64,000 nucleotides of DNA from Streptomyces sp. TLI_105 (GCF_900105415.1 NZ_FNSM01000001.1:3996501-4060500), one strand, 5' to 3'; counted from the first letter of the stretch, positions 7,881-16,820 are shown. The notes: generated by a model not told the origin, from the letters alone. Numbers and translations are program-made.

Positions 7881-9533
7881 CTACAGCTGCGTCACGTCCA
7901 GCTCGCCCTCCGCGTACTGCCTGCGGATGACCTTCTTGTCGAACTTGCCGACGCTCGTCTTCGGCACCGCCGGCACGATCGCCCAGCGCTCCGGCAGCTG
8001 CCACTTGGCGATGCCGCCCTCGTCGGCGAGGAAGGCCCTCAGCGTCTCGTAGTCCGCCGTCGCGCCCTCCTTGAGGACGACGGTGGCGAGCGGGCGCTCG
8101 CCCCACTTCTCGTCCGGCACCGCGACGACGGCGGCCTCGGCGACCTCCGGGTGCGCCATGAGGGCGTTCTCCAGCTCGACGCTGGAGATCCACTCACCGC
8201 CCGACTTGATGACGTCCTTGGCACGGTCGGTGAGGGTGAGATAGCCGTCCGGGCTGATCACGCCGACGTCGCCGGTCTTGAGCCAGCCGTCCTCGCTGAA
8301 CTTGTCGGCGGGGCGGATCTCCTCGGCGCCGATGCCGCCGAAGTACGCTCCCGCGATCCAGGTGCCGCGCACCTCCAGCTCGCCCGCCGACTCGCCGTCC
8401 CAGGGGAGGTGTTCGCCGCCGGGGCCGACGAGGCGCGCCTCGACACCGGCGGGGAAACGTCCCTGCGTGACGCGGTACGGCCACTCCTCCTCCGCCGTGA
8501 GGCCGTGCGGCGGGTGGGCCATCGTGCCCAGCGGGGAGGTCTCGGTCATGCCCCAGGCGTGGCAGAGGCGGACGCCGAGCCGGTCGTACGCCTCCATCAG
8601 GGAGGGCGGACAGGCCGCGCCGCCGATGGTGACCTGCTTCATGGAGGACAGGTCGCGGGGATTCGCGGTGACCTCGGCGAGCAGGCCCTGCCAGATGGTG
8701 GGGACGGCGGCCGCGTGGGTCGGCTTCTCGCGCTCGATCATCTCGGCGAGCGGGGCCGGCTGGAGGAAACGGTCCGGCATGAGCATGTGGATGCCGGTCA
8801 TGAAGGTGGCGTGCGGCAGGCCCCAGGCGTTGACGTGGAACTGGGGGACGACGACCAGGGTCGTGTCCTTGGCGGTGAGGCCCATCGACTCGGCCATGTT
8901 CACCTGCATGGAGTGCAGGTAGATGGAGCGGTGCGAGTAGACGACGCCCTTGGGGTCGCCGGTGGTGCCGGAGGTGTAGCACATCGCGGCGGCCGAACGC
9001 TCGTCGAGCTCCGGCCAGTCGTACGCGGTCGGGCGGCCGGCGATCAGCTCCTCGTAGTCGTGCACGCGCGGGGCGGCGCCGTCCAGGAGGGAGCGGTCGC
9101 CCGGGCCCGCGACGACGACGTGCTCGACCGTCGGCAGGTGCGGGAGCAGCGGGGCGAGGAGCGGGAGCAGGGAGCCGTTGACGATCACGACCCGGTCGGC
9201 GGCGTGGTTGACGATCCACACCAGCTGCTCGGCGGGCAGGCGGAGGTTGAGGGTGTGGAGCACCGCGCCCATGGAGGGGATCGCGAAGTACGCCTCGACG
9301 TGCTCCGAGTTGTTCCACATCAGGGTGGCGACGCGCTGGTCGCCGGTGACGCCGAGTTCGTCGCGCAGGGCGTGGGCCAGCTGGTGCGCGCGTGCTCCGG
9401 CCTCCGCGAACGTGCGGCGCTGCGGCTCCGGCTCGCCCGTCCAGGTGGTGATGGTGGACTTCCCGTGGATCGTCATCCCGTGTTGGAGGATGCGGCTCAC
9501 GGTCAGTTGTACGTCCTGCATGGTGCTGTACAC
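7881..9533 (-). CDS. fadD: Fatty-acyl-CoA ligase (AMP-forming)
   Basis: A 550-residue member of the ANL adenylating family that would activate a fatty acid with ATP and load it on CoA. The phosphate-binding loop [11 protein letters not shown] (about residue 185), the AWGMTETSP motif, the [13 protein letters not shown] hinge region with [15 protein letters not shown], and the C-terminal catalytic lysine in [11 protein letters not shown] are all present. Length is normal for medium/long-chain ligases. The GTG start at 9533 is preceded by GGAGG at a 7-base spacing. A perfect 18-bp palindrome 55 bp upstream (9588-9605) looks like an operator. The minus-strand sigma gene upstream ends 136 bp away, so it probably has its own promoter. 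Confidence 0.9.
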   Translation of the reverse strand: MYSTMQDVQLTVSRILQHGMTIHGKSTITTWTGEPEPQRRTFAEAGARAHQLAHALRDELGVTGDQRVATLMWNNSEHVEAYFAIPSMGAVLHTLNLRLPAEQLVWIVNHAADRVVIVNGSLLPLLAPLLPHLPTVEHVVVAGPGDRSLLDGAAPRVHDYEELIAGRPTAYDWPELDERSAAAMCYTSGTTGDPKGVVYSHRSIYLHSMQVNMAESMGLTAKDTTLVVVPQFHVNAWGLPHATFMTGIHMLMPDRFLQPAPLAEMIEREKPTHAAAVPTIWQGLLAEVTANPRDLSSMKQVTIGGAACPPSLMEAYDRLGVRLCHAWGMTETSPLGTMAHPPHGLTAEEEWPYRVTQGRFPAGVEARLVGPGGEHLPWDGESAGELEVRGTWIAGAYFGGIGAEEIRPADKFSEDGWLKTGDVGVISPDGYLTLTDRAKDVIKSGGEWISSVELENALMAHPEVAEAAVVAVPDEKWGERPLATVVLKEGATADYETLRAFLADEGGIAKWQLPERWAIVPAVPKTSVGKFDKKVIRRQYAEGELDVTQL

Positions 9534-9587
9534 GGGGCGTCCTCCCGGTGGGCGCTACGTGGCAGAAGGGGTGTGGAGATTCTGCGC

Positions 9588-9605
9588 ACATACCGCTCGG
9601 TATGT
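9588..9605. promoter_or_regulatory. 18-bp palindromic operator upstream of fadD
   Basis: ACATACCG-CT-CGGTATGT is a perfect inverted repeat in the gap between fadD and the upstream sigma-factor gene. Its form (TACCG-N2-CGGTA) is typical of operators bound by TetR-family acyl-CoA-responsive repressors; no such regulator gene is adjacent, so the binding protein is unknown. Confidence 0.6.
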
Positions 9606-9669
9606 CACTACCCGAGAGTACGGAAATTGCCAGTGGTTGCTGGCGGGACCCGACGACCGACCGTCGCGC

Positions 9670-10215
9670 CTACCGCACGGGCGTCAGCTCCGGGTCCTCG
9701 CGGAGCTTCCCGAGCGCCCGGGAGACCGCGCTCTTCACCGTCCCGACCGACACCCCCAGCACCTCGGCCGTCTGGGCCTCGCTGAGGTCCTCGTAGTACC
9801 GCAGGACCACCATCTGGCGCTGCCGCTCCGGCAGCTTCAGGACCGCGCGCCACATCGCGTCGTGCAGCACCTGCCGCTCGGCCGGGTCCGGCTCCGGGAG
9901 GCCGACCGGCTCGGGCAGCTCCTCGCAGACGAACTCGTCGACCTTGCGCTTGCGCCACTGCGACGTACGGGTGTTCAGCAGCGCGCGGCGGACGTAGCCG
10001 TCCAGGGCCCGGTGGTCCTCGATCCGCTCCCAGGCCATGAAGGTCTTGGCCAGCGCGGTCTGGAGGAGGTCCTCCGCGTCCGAGGGGTTCGCGGTGAGGG
10101 AGCGCGCGGTGCGCAGGAGCACGGGTCCACGCGCCCGTACGTACGAGGTGAAGGTCGGGAACGACGCGTACTGCGAGGCACCGGCGCAGACGGGGCCAGA
10201 GGGTGGCGGAGTCAT
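9670..10215 (-). CDS. SigE-family ECF RNA polymerase sigma factor
   Basis: A 181-residue sigma factor of the SigE-family ECF type common in Streptomyces. Region 2 runs from FTSYVRARGPVLLRTARSL through the AEDLLQTALAKTF core-binding helix; region 4 is LPERQRQMVVLRYYEDLS followed by the helix-turn-helix TAEVLGVSVGTVKSAVSRAL. No anti-sigma gene is next to it. The ATG at 10215 has only a GGAG two bases away, while a TAGCGT stands exactly six bases upstream, so the transcript is probably leaderless. Confidence 0.85.
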   Translation of the reverse strand: MTPPPSGPVCAGASQYASFPTFTSYVRARGPVLLRTARSLTANPSDAEDLLQTALAKTFMAWERIEDHRALDGYVRRALLNTRTSQWRKRKVDEFVCEELPEPVGLPEPDPAERQVLHDAMWRAVLKLPERQRQMVVLRYYEDLSEAQTAEVLGVSVGTVKSAVSRALGKLREDPELTPVR

Positions 10216-10221
10216 GACTCC

Positions 10222-10227
10222 ACGCTA
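10222..10227 (-). promoter_or_regulatory. -10 element for a leaderless sigma-factor transcript
   Basis: TAGCGT on the minus strand is separated by exactly six bases from the ATG at 10215, the spacing that puts transcription start on the A of the start codon. No good -35 was found. Confidence 0.45.
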
Positions 10228-10358
10228 GGAGCGGACGGGTACCCGGCGGATCGGCCCCAGGTCCCGACCCTCCGTCCGCCTCAGGTTGTAGGGGTGGGGA
10301 CGGCTCCACCTCCTCTGGGTGGAGACCCGGGCCGCCGGCGTCAGGGTCGGTGCCCGCC

Positions 10359-11705
10359 TCAGGGGCGCCGGGACGCGACGAACGACAGGGGCACCGGGAC
10401 GCGTGCGGCGAACCGGGCCGGGGCCGGGACCCGGGCCACGGGCGCGTCCATCGCGTTGCGGTCGATCGCGAGGGTGCGCCCGCCGTACGTCTCGGTGACG
10501 TTCCCCGCGTACTGGTGGATCCGGGCGTGCGGCGTCCAGGCCTCCGGGTGCAGCACCGACTCGGTGAGCAGCGCCGGCTGCCCCCGCCAGCGCGCGAACC
10601 ACATCACGTCCGGCAGGTCCCTCGTCCCCGCCCTCCGCTGCGTCTCCATGGCCCGCACCCCCGTGTCGGCGCTGCTGTAGAAGCCGGGGAGGTAGCCGAG
10701 GCGCCGCACCTCCCGGTTCCAGGCGCGGACGAACGAGAGGGTGGTCGCGGCGCAGCTCGTGTCGCCCCGCCGGTAGGCCTCGATGTCGAGGTAGAGCGGG
10801 CTGCTCGTGCCGATCCCGAGGGCGCTCGCCGCCCGCACCGCGTCGCCTCCCTCCTTGGTGCCCTGGCTCGTGGGGTTGCTGCCGATGGCGAAGCGGCGCT
10901 TGGCGAGGGAGTCCACGCACGGGGCCTGGGAGCCGACGAAGAGCGGCAGCAGCCGCCAGCCCATGGCGTGGGCGGAGGCGACCCAGGCGGGGGTGAGCTC
11001 CTTCTGGACGGGGCAGCCCCGCCCCCGCCCCCCGAAGTAGATCCCGACGGCCCCGTACGGCGATCCCCGCCAGGCCCTCATCACCGCGAGGGACGGCGCC
11101 TCACAGGTGTCGAAGGCCTTCCCTGCGAAGTGCACGGGGGCGGCGAGGACGCCTGGCGCCGCCGGCGCGAGGGCTCCTGGGGCGCCCTGAGCCGCGCGGG
11201 CGAGCGGTGCGGCGGTGGAGCGGGGCGCGGTCATGGATCCGGGGGCCGTGGCGGAGTGGGGAGCCGTGGCGGAGCCGGGGGCCGTGGCCGAGCCGGGACC
11301 GGCGGCGGGGTCGGGACCGGCGGCGGGGTCGGCCGCGGCCGGGGCGGGCTCCGCGGCCGGGGCGGCGGTCGTCGCGGGCGGGTGTTCGGTTGTCGTGGTG
11401 GCGGGGGGCGGGGTGTTGAGGAGGACCGTCCCGGCCAGCGCCGCCATCACGAAGGCGACCACGGCCCGCGCCCCGGGAGGCGGCGCGGAGCGCGGACGGA
11501 CCGGTGCCGACAGCGGGGCCGGGACGAGGGCGGGGGTGGGGGTGAGGGTGGCTTCGGAGGCGGGTGCGGCTTCGGAGGCTTCGGAGGCGAGGGTGGCTTC
11601 GGAGACGGAGGCTTCGGAGACGGAGACGGAGGCGGCGGCTTCGGAGGCTGAGGCGGCTTCAGATGCTGAGGCGGCTTCGGAGGCGGGCGGCGTGCGAGTG
11701 CTCAT
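10359..11705 (-). CDS. Exported DUF1906 glycoside-hydrolase-like protein
   Basis: About 448 residues from the ATG at 11705. A repetitive Ser/Glu/Ala N-terminus is followed by one membrane segment (AVVAFVMAALAGTVLL), a long Ala/Pro/Thr/Ser linker, and a C-terminal domain starting at GKAFDTCEAPSLAVMRAWRG. That opening, the GIYFGG strand and YLDIEAY (a TIM-barrel acidic residue) match the DUF1906/Rv2525c-like family, a Tat- or Sec-exported cell-wall-associated group of unproven enzymology. A GTG at 11741 would add 12 residues; no clear ribosome site decides between them. It lies 52 bp beyond the end of the steroid-like operon and may be read with it. Confidence 0.7.
   Translation of the reverse strand: MSTRTPPASEAASASEAASASEAAASVSVSEASVSEATLASEASEAAPASEATLTPTPALVPAPLSAPVRPRSAPPPGARAVVAFVMAALAGTVLLNTPPPATTTTEHPPATTAAPAAEPAPAAADPAAGPDPAAGPGSATAPGSATAPHSATAPGSMTAPRSTAAPLARAAQGAPGALAPAAPGVLAAPVHFAGKAFDTCEAPSLAVMRAWRGSPYGAVGIYFGGRGRGCPVQKELTPAWVASAHAMGWRLLPLFVGSQAPCVDSLAKRRFAIGSNPTSQGTKEGGDAVRAASALGIGTSSPLYLDIEAYRRGDTSCAATTLSFVRAWNREVRRLGYLPGFYSSADTGVRAMETQRRAGTRDLPDVMWFARWRGQPALLTESVLHPEAWTPHARIHQYAGNVTETYGGRTLAIDRNAMDAPVARVPAPARFAARVPVPLSFVASRRP
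11543..11697 (-). repeat. Degenerate GGCTTCGGAGGC-type repeat in the DUF1906 gene
   Basis: On the plus strand short units such as GCTTCGGAGGC and GCTTCGGAGACG recur about a dozen times. In the gene they encode a run of Ser-Glu-Ala (SEAASASEAASASEAAAS). Such a tract is prone to slippage and its length should vary between strains. Confidence 0.75.
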
Positions 11706-11757
11706 GGCGCGAGTGAAGAACCGCCCGCCCCGCCCGGCCACCGCTCAGGCCGTCGCC

Positions 11758-12924
11758 TCAGCCGTCCGTGCCCAGGATCAACCCGGACGTGGGAACCCCC
11801 GTGCCCGCCGTGACCAAGGTCCGGGCCGCGCCGGACAGCTGGTTCACCGAGGTGCCGCGGATCTGCCGTACCGCCTCCGCTATGCCGTTCATGCCGTGGA
11901 GGTACGCCTCGCCGAGCTGCCCCCCGTGGGTGTTGAGCGGGAGCGCGTCGGCCGCGACGAAGTCGGCCGCCTCCCCCGGCCCGCAGAAGCCGAACTCCTC
12001 CAGCTGCATGAGCACGAACGGGGTGAAGTGGTCGTAGAGGATGCCCACGTCGATGTCGGAGGGCGCGAGCCCGGACGTCCGCCAGAGCTGCCGGGCCACC
12101 ACGCCCATCTCCGGAAGCCCGGTCAGGTCGTCCCGGTAGAAGCTGGTCATGGCCTCCTGTCTCCGCCCGGCGCCCTGGGCCGCGGCCAGGATGACGGCGG
12201 GCGGGCGCGGCAGGTCGCGGGCGCGCTCGACGGAGGTGACGACGATCGCCTGGCCGCCGTCGGTTTCCTGGCAGCAGTCGAGGAGCCGGAGCGGCTCGAC
12301 GATCCAGCGCGAGGCGGCGTGGTCGGCGAGGGTGATCGGCTTCCCGTGGAAGTACGCGGCGGGGTTGCGTGCCGCGTGACGCCGGTCGGTGACGGCGACG
12401 TGGCCGAAGGCGTCAGGCGTCAGCCCGTAGGCGTGCAGGTACCGCTGGGCGGTCATGGCGACCCAGGAGGCCGGGGTGAGCAGCCCGAAGGGCAGCTGCC
12501 AGCCGAGCGCGGCGCCCTCGGCGGAGGGCTCGCGCTGCTGCACTCCGGAGCCGAAGCGCCGCCCCGAGCGCTCGTTGAACGCCCGGTAGCAGACGACGAC
12601 CTCGGCGACCCCGGCGGCGACGGCGAGCGCGGCCTGCTGCACGGTGGCGCAGGCGGCACCGCCCCCGTAGTGCACGCGGGAGAAGAACGACAGCTCTCCG
12701 ATGCCGGACGCCTGGGCGACGGTGATCTCGGGGTTGGTGTCCATGGTGAAGGTGACGAGGCCGTCGACGTCGGCGGGGGTGAGCCCGGCGTCGTCGAGGG
12801 CCGCGCGCACGGCCTCGACGGCGAGGGAGAGTTCGCTGCGTCCGGAGTCCTTGGAGAACTCGGTCGCCCCGATGCCCACGACGGCCGCCCGCCCGCCGAG
12901 CGCGTCCCTGCTGTGCACGCTCAT
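11758..12924 (-). CDS. Ltp2-like thiolase-fold steroid side-chain aldolase
   Basis: A 388-residue thiolase-fold protein annotated in relatives as lipid-transfer protein. AAVVGIGATEFSK opens it, HYGGGAACATVQQAA lies at the nucleophile elbow, and THGGQLGEAYLHGMNG closes the active site. In the mycobacterial and rhodococcal Ltp2 system this fold works as an aldolase, releasing propionyl-CoA from the steroid C17 side chain in complex with the DUF35 domain of ChsH2; a DUF35 partner is three genes upstream. Tyr297 (ILYDHFTP) and Tyr341 (GEAYLHG) are candidate catalytic tyrosines, to be checked by structural alignment. It is last in the operon, its ATG overlapping the MaoC stop (ATGA). Confidence 0.75.
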   Translation of the reverse strand: MSVHSRDALGGRAAVVGIGATEFSKDSGRSELSLAVEAVRAALDDAGLTPADVDGLVTFTMDTNPEITVAQASGIGELSFFSRVHYGGGAACATVQQAALAVAAGVAEVVVCYRAFNERSGRRFGSGVQQREPSAEGAALGWQLPFGLLTPASWVAMTAQRYLHAYGLTPDAFGHVAVTDRRHAARNPAAYFHGKPITLADHAASRWIVEPLRLLDCCQETDGGQAIVVTSVERARDLPRPPAVILAAAQGAGRRQEAMTSFYRDDLTGLPEMGVVARQLWRTSGLAPSDIDVGILYDHFTPFVLMQLEEFGFCGPGEAADFVAADALPLNTHGGQLGEAYLHGMNGIAEAVRQIRGTSVNQLSGAARTLVTAGTGVPTSGLILGTDG

Positions 12925-13313
12925 CCCGTCACCTCCACGGTGACCGTCCCGGTGACGTGGTGCCCGAGCCCGTTGGCGCCGACGACCCGGACGCTCGCCG
13001 TGTCCCCGTCGACGTCGGTGACCGTCCCGGTCAGGACCATGGTGTCGCCGGGGTGGTTGGGGGCGCCGAGCCGGATGGCGACCTTGCGGAGGACGGCCCG
13101 GGGGCCGAAGTGGTCGGTGACGTACCGGCCGACGAGGCCGTTGGTCGTGAGGATGTTCATGAAGATGTCCGGTGAGCCCTTCGCCCGGGCCAGCTCTGCG
13201 TCGTGGTGCACGTCCTGGTAGTCGCGGGAGGCGACGGCCCCGGCGACGATCAGGGTGCGGGTGATCGGGATCCGCAGCGGCGGCAGCTCGTCGCCGGGTT
13301 TCATGGGCCTCAT
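12921..13313 (-). CDS. MaoC-like enoyl-CoA hydratase, ChsH1-like
   Basis: A 130-residue single hot-dog MaoC protein. The hydratase Asp/His pair is present in SRDYQDVHHD, so this is the likely catalytic subunit. In the mycobacterial igr operon ChsH1 pairs with the MaoC half of ChsH2 to hydrate a steroid enoyl-CoA with a three-carbon side chain. Here it overlaps both neighbours by ATGA (13313-13310 and 12924-12921), implying translational coupling. The start codon is fixed by that overlap. Confidence 0.75.
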   Translation of the reverse strand: MRPMKPGDELPPLRIPITRTLIVAGAVASRDYQDVHHDAELARAKGSPDIFMNILTTNGLVGRYVTDHFGPRAVLRKVAIRLGAPNHPGDTMVLTGTVTDVDGDTASVRVVGANGLGHHVTGTVTVEVTG

Positions 13314-14338
13314 GACGGGTCTCCCTTCGCGAGCCGGTCGCCGAGTTCGGCGAGGAGTTCGGTGCCGCAGCCCAGGTGGGCGTCGAGCTGCCGGCCCCAG
13401 AGGAAGTGCCGGTGGACGGGGTGGTCGAGGTCCGCCCCCAGGCCGCCGTGGAGGTGCTGCCCGGCGTGCACGACCCGTTTGCCCGCCTCGGAGGCCCACC
13501 AGGCGGCGGTCAGGGCCGCACCGGCGGCGTCGAGGCCCTCGTCGAAGCGCCAGGCGGCCTCGTAGGCCGTGACCCGGATGGCCTCGGTGTCCATGTGGGC
13601 GTCGGCGGCCCGCAGTTGCACCGCCTGGTGGGTCGAGAGCGGCCGGCCGAACTGCTCCCGTACGGACGTGTACTCCACGGCCCTGGCGAGCGACCCGGCG
13701 CACACCCCCGCCTGGAGCCCTGCGAAGGCGATCCGCGCGGCGGCGAGCACGTCGTCGTAGGCCTCGGTGCCGCCGAGGCGCTCCCCCGGCGCCCCGTCGA
13801 GGACGAGCCGGGCCGCGGCCCAGGGCGCGGTGAGCTCGACGGCCTCGACGGCGGCCGCGTCCTCGGTGCGGACCAGCCAGAGGGCACGGTCCTCGTCCGG
13901 TACGAGCACATGGGTGGCGTCCCTGAGCCACGGCACCCAGCCCACGGCGCCGCTGAGTCCTTCGGGACCCGCGGTGACCGTGCCCGGTGCCGGGAGCGCG
14001 CCCGTCACCACCGTCGTGCCGTCGCGCAGACCGGGCAGGAGCCGGGCCCGCTGCTCCTCCGTACCGTGCCGGGCGACGGCGAGGATCCCGTACACACAGC
14101 TCGCGGCGAACGGCACCTGCGCCGTCCGGCGTCCCTGCTCCTCCAGGAGCAGGACCAGGCCGAGCAGGCCGGTCTCCTCGACGGCGCCGGGCAGTCCGGC
14201 CGCGCAGAGCGCCTTCCAGAGCTCGGCGTCCGTGCCGGTCCCGGCGGCCCGGAGCCGCTCGTGAGTGGCGAGGTCGGCGAAGATCCGCCCGGCCAGCTCC
14301 CGGGCGGCCTCCTGCTCCTCGGTGGGGGTGAAGTCCAT
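13310..14338 (-). CDS. Acyl-CoA dehydrogenase, short FadE28/ChsE1-like subunit
   Basis: A 342-residue acyl-CoA dehydrogenase-fold protein, shorter than the usual 380-400 residues. DFTPTEEQEAARELAG opens the N-terminal helical domain, and VREQFGRPLSTHQAVQ and HLHGGLGADLDHPVHRH mark the C-terminal FAD-binding domain. The middle beta-domain is shortened. In the ChsE1-ChsE2 heterotetramer one subunit is of this short kind and the other is full length; the full-length partner is encoded two genes upstream. It follows the MaoC-DUF35 gene with one base between stop and ATG, behind GGGAGG. Confidence 0.75.
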   Translation of the reverse strand: MDFTPTEEQEAARELAGRIFADLATHERLRAAGTGTDAELWKALCAAGLPGAVEETGLLGLVLLLEEQGRRTAQVPFAASCVYGILAVARHGTEEQRARLLPGLRDGTTVVTGALPAPGTVTAGPEGLSGAVGWVPWLRDATHVLVPDEDRALWLVRTEDAAAVEAVELTAPWAAARLVLDGAPGERLGGTEAYDDVLAAARIAFAGLQAGVCAGSLARAVEYTSVREQFGRPLSTHQAVQLRAADAHMDTEAIRVTAYEAAWRFDEGLDAAGAALTAAWWASEAGKRVVHAGQHLHGGLGADLDHPVHRHFLWGRQLDAHLGCGTELLAELGDRLAKGDPS

Positions 14339-14339
14339 G

Positions 14340-15455
14340 TCAGTCCTCCCCTCCCGCACGGAAGACGGGGAGCTCGAGGTCCTCGTCGACCCGCAGGAAC
14401 TCGAGGCGTACGGGCATCCCGATCCGCACCTTGTCGTACGGCACCCCCACCACGTTGCTGATCATCCGCACGCCCTCGGCGAGTTCGATCAGCCCGACCG
14501 CGTACGGACCCGCCGCGTCAGCGGCATGAGCGGACACGGTGAAGGCCGGGAAGGACGGGTGGTGCATCACCACGTACGAGAAGACCGTCCCGGCGCCGCT
14601 CGCCTCGACCGCGTCCCACTCCCGCGAGCCGCAGTCGGCGCACCCGGGCAGCCAGGGGAAGCGCAGGGCCGCGCAGTCGCCGCAGCGCTGGATCAGCAAC
14701 CGGTGCTCGGCCACGCCCGCCCAGAAGCCGGCGTTGTCCCTGTTGATCACGGGCCGGGGCCGCCGGGCCGGGGGTTTCCTGGGCGGCCGGGCGACGGGCG
14801 CGTACTTGAGGATGCGGAAGCGGTGCGTGCCCGCGAGTTCGCCGCCCACCCGGACGTCCGTCCGTGTCGTCACGAAGTACCCCGTGCCGAGCTTGGTGGT
14901 CTTGCGCTCCGACACGGACTCGACGACGGTGTCGAAGCCGATCTCGTCGCCCGGGCGGAGCGGCCGCAGGTACTCCTGCTCGCAGTCGGTCGCGACGACC
15001 GAGGTGTATCCGGCGCCGTCGAGGAGGGCGAACAGCTCCTCGTACGCCGAGGACCGGTCCGTGTGCCCGGAGAGGCCGCCCATCGTCCACGCCTGGAGCA
15101 TGGTCGGGGGCGCGACGGCGTCCGGCCCCCGGTAGGCGGGGTGGGCGTCCCCCATCACCTCGCACCAGTGCCTGATCATGGGCAGGTTGACCGGGTCCTT
15201 GCCGGTGCCGGCGGTGGCGGCGGTCAGCCCCTGGAAGACCACGAGCCGCTCGTACAGCGCGTCGGGTGCGTCGGGCACGTCCGGCGCGGCAGGCGCGGCA
15301 GGCGCGTCCAGTGCGGCAGGCGCGTCCGGTGCGTCCGTACGGCTCCTCACGGGGGTCTCCGTACCGCTCGCATCGGCCCGCCCCGCACTGCTCCCCGTAC
15401 CGCTCGCCTCGGCCCGCTCCGTACCACCCCTCGCCGGCCGTTCCGTGGCGCTCAT
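14340..15455 (-). CDS. MaoC-DUF35 fusion protein, ChsH2-like
   Basis: A 371-residue fusion. After a low-complexity Ala/Pro/Asp N-terminus (about residues 1-65) comes a MaoC hot-dog domain, then a C-terminal DUF35 (OB-fold and zinc ribbon) with the four cysteines of CGDC and CADC. The MaoC motif is GDAHPAY where active hydratases have GDxNPxH, so the catalytic His is lost; the same asymmetry is known for ChsH2 against ChsH1. The DUF35 part is expected to bind the Ltp2-like thiolase. The ATG overlaps the upstream stop (ATGA at 15455-15452) and is preceded by GGGGAGGGGG. Confidence 0.8.
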   Translation of the reverse strand: MSATERPARGGTERAEASGTGSSAGRADASGTETPVRSRTDAPDAPAALDAPAAPAAPDVPDAPDALYERLVVFQGLTAATAGTGKDPVNLPMIRHWCEVMGDAHPAYRGPDAVAPPTMLQAWTMGGLSGHTDRSSAYEELFALLDGAGYTSVVATDCEQEYLRPLRPGDEIGFDTVVESVSERKTTKLGTGYFVTTRTDVRVGGELAGTHRFRILKYAPVARPPRKPPARRPRPVINRDNAGFWAGVAEHRLLIQRCGDCAALRFPWLPGCADCGSREWDAVEASGAGTVFSYVVMHHPSFPAFTVSAHAADAAGPYAVGLIELAEGVRMISNVVGVPYDKVRIGMPVRLEFLRVDEDLELPVFRAGGED

Positions 15456-16618
15456 CGCCGCCCCCTCCCCTTCATGCCGAGCCGCATCCTCGCGACGATC
15501 TCGCGCTGCACCTCGCTCACCCCGCCCCCGAAGGTGTTGATCTGCGCGGCCCGGTTCATGCGCTCCAGCTCGCCGCCGTCGAGCTCCCCCGGCGAGCCCG
15601 CCCGCACCGTCCCCGGCGGCCCCGCGATCTCCTGGCAGATGCGATACACCTCCACCGCCGACTCGGTGCCCGCGAACTTCACTCCGCTCGCGTCCCCCGG
15701 GGCCAGCCGGCCGGCCCCCACGTCGCCCACCAGACGCCAGTTCAGCAGGCGTGTCGCGGCCAGCCGGGCATGCGCTTCGGCGGCCCGGATCCGGATCCAC
15801 GGCTCGTCGATGCGACGCCTGCCCGTCACCGGATCGGGGGTGCGGGCCCGGTCGAGGACGGCCGCGAAGAAGTCCTCCGCCTGCATGCCGATCGCCGCCA
15901 GCGCGACCCGCTCGTGGTTGAGCTGGCTGGTGATGAGGCCCCAGCCGCCGTGCTCGGGTCCGACGAGGTTGCCCGCGGGGACCCGTATCCCGTCGTAGTA
16001 CGTGGCGGTCGTCGTCAGTCCGCCCACCGTCTCGATCGGGGTCCAGGAGAAACCGGGGGAGTCGGTGGGGACGAGGACGATGGAGATCCCGCGGTGCGGC
16101 GGCGCGTCGGGGTCGGTGCGGCAGGCGAGCCAGATCCATTCGGCGTTCTGGGCGTTGGAGGTGAAGACCTTCTGCCCGTCGACGCGCCAGGAGTCCCCGT
16201 CCCGTACGGCCCGGGTGCGCAGGGAGGCGAGGTCCGTGCCGGCCTCGGGCTCGCTGTAGCCGATGGCGAAGACGGTCTCGCCGCGCAGGATCCGGGGCAG
16301 GAAGAAGGCCTTCTGCTCCTCCGTCCCGTACGCCATGAGCGTGGGGCCGACGGTGTTGAGGGTGACCATCGAGACGGGAGCGCCCGCGCGGTACGCCTCG
16401 TCGAAGAAGACGAACTGCTCGTCGGGCCCGCGGCCCTGCCCCCCGTACTCCTCCGGCCAGCCGAGACCGAGCAGTCCGTCGGCGCCGATCCGGCGGAGCA
16501 GCCGCCGCTGGGCGTCGGCGTCGGTGGCGGGCGGTGGCCCGTCGGGCATCACGTCCCGGAAGTACGCGCGGAGTTCGGCGCGCAGCCGCAGCTGCCGCTC
16601 GGTCGGGGCGAGGTGCAC
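15452..16618 (-). CDS. Acyl-CoA dehydrogenase, FadE29/ChsE2-like, first gene of operon
   Basis: A 388-residue acyl-CoA dehydrogenase, full family length. GLGWPEEYGGQGRGP, IGYSEPEAGTDLAS (FAD/substrate loop), VDGQKVFTSNAQ and the C-terminal INTFGGGVSEVQREI are typical. It should desaturate an acyl-CoA using FAD, passing electrons to ETF, probably as a heterotetramer with the short paralogue downstream. The GTG at 16618 is chosen because GGGAGG lies eight bases upstream; the frame is open 159 bases further but that stretch contains the operator and terminator. A perfect inverted repeat at 16650-16666 sits just upstream. Confidence 0.85.
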   Translation of the reverse strand: MHLAPTERQLRLRAELRAYFRDVMPDGPPPATDADAQRRLLRRIGADGLLGLGWPEEYGGQGRGPDEQFVFFDEAYRAGAPVSMVTLNTVGPTLMAYGTEEQKAFFLPRILRGETVFAIGYSEPEAGTDLASLRTRAVRDGDSWRVDGQKVFTSNAQNAEWIWLACRTDPDAPPHRGISIVLVPTDSPGFSWTPIETVGGLTTTATYYDGIRVPAGNLVGPEHGGWGLITSQLNHERVALAAIGMQAEDFFAAVLDRARTPDPVTGRRRIDEPWIRIRAAEAHARLAATRLLNWRLVGDVGAGRLAPGDASGVKFAGTESAVEVYRICQEIAGPPGTVRAGSPGELDGGELERMNRAAQINTFGGGVSEVQREIVARMRLGMKGRGRR

Positions 16619-16649
16619 GGCGACGGCCTCCCGTGGGACGACTGAGGTT

Positions 16650-16666
16650 TCTGACTGTCCGTCAGA
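16650..16666. promoter_or_regulatory. Inverted-repeat operator of the steroid-type operon
   Basis: TCTGAC-N5-GTCAGA is a perfect 17-bp inverted repeat 31 bases upstream of the first GTG of the operon. Position and form suit a TetR-family repressor. It does not resemble the mycobacterial KstR box. Confidence 0.55.
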
Positions 16667-16726
16667 TTCCGTGCGCCTGTCAAGGCCGGCGACGCCCGCA
16701 CCGCCCCGGAGATCGCGCGGGAAGCG

Positions 16727-16772
16727 CGACGGCCCGCGCACCGGTACCGAAGTACCGATGCGCGGGCCGTCG
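16727..16772. terminator. 21-bp hairpin terminator
   Basis: Arms 16727-16747 and 16752-16772 pair over 21 positions with one mismatch around CGAA. The hairpin lies downstream of the minus-strand nepA-like gene and upstream of the acyl-CoA dehydrogenase operon, and so insulates the operon from nepA transcription. Confidence 0.85.
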
Positions 16773-16820
16773 TTCACACCACGGTCACGCCCCCCGTCGG
16801 GCCGGCTCAGGCGCCGCAGG

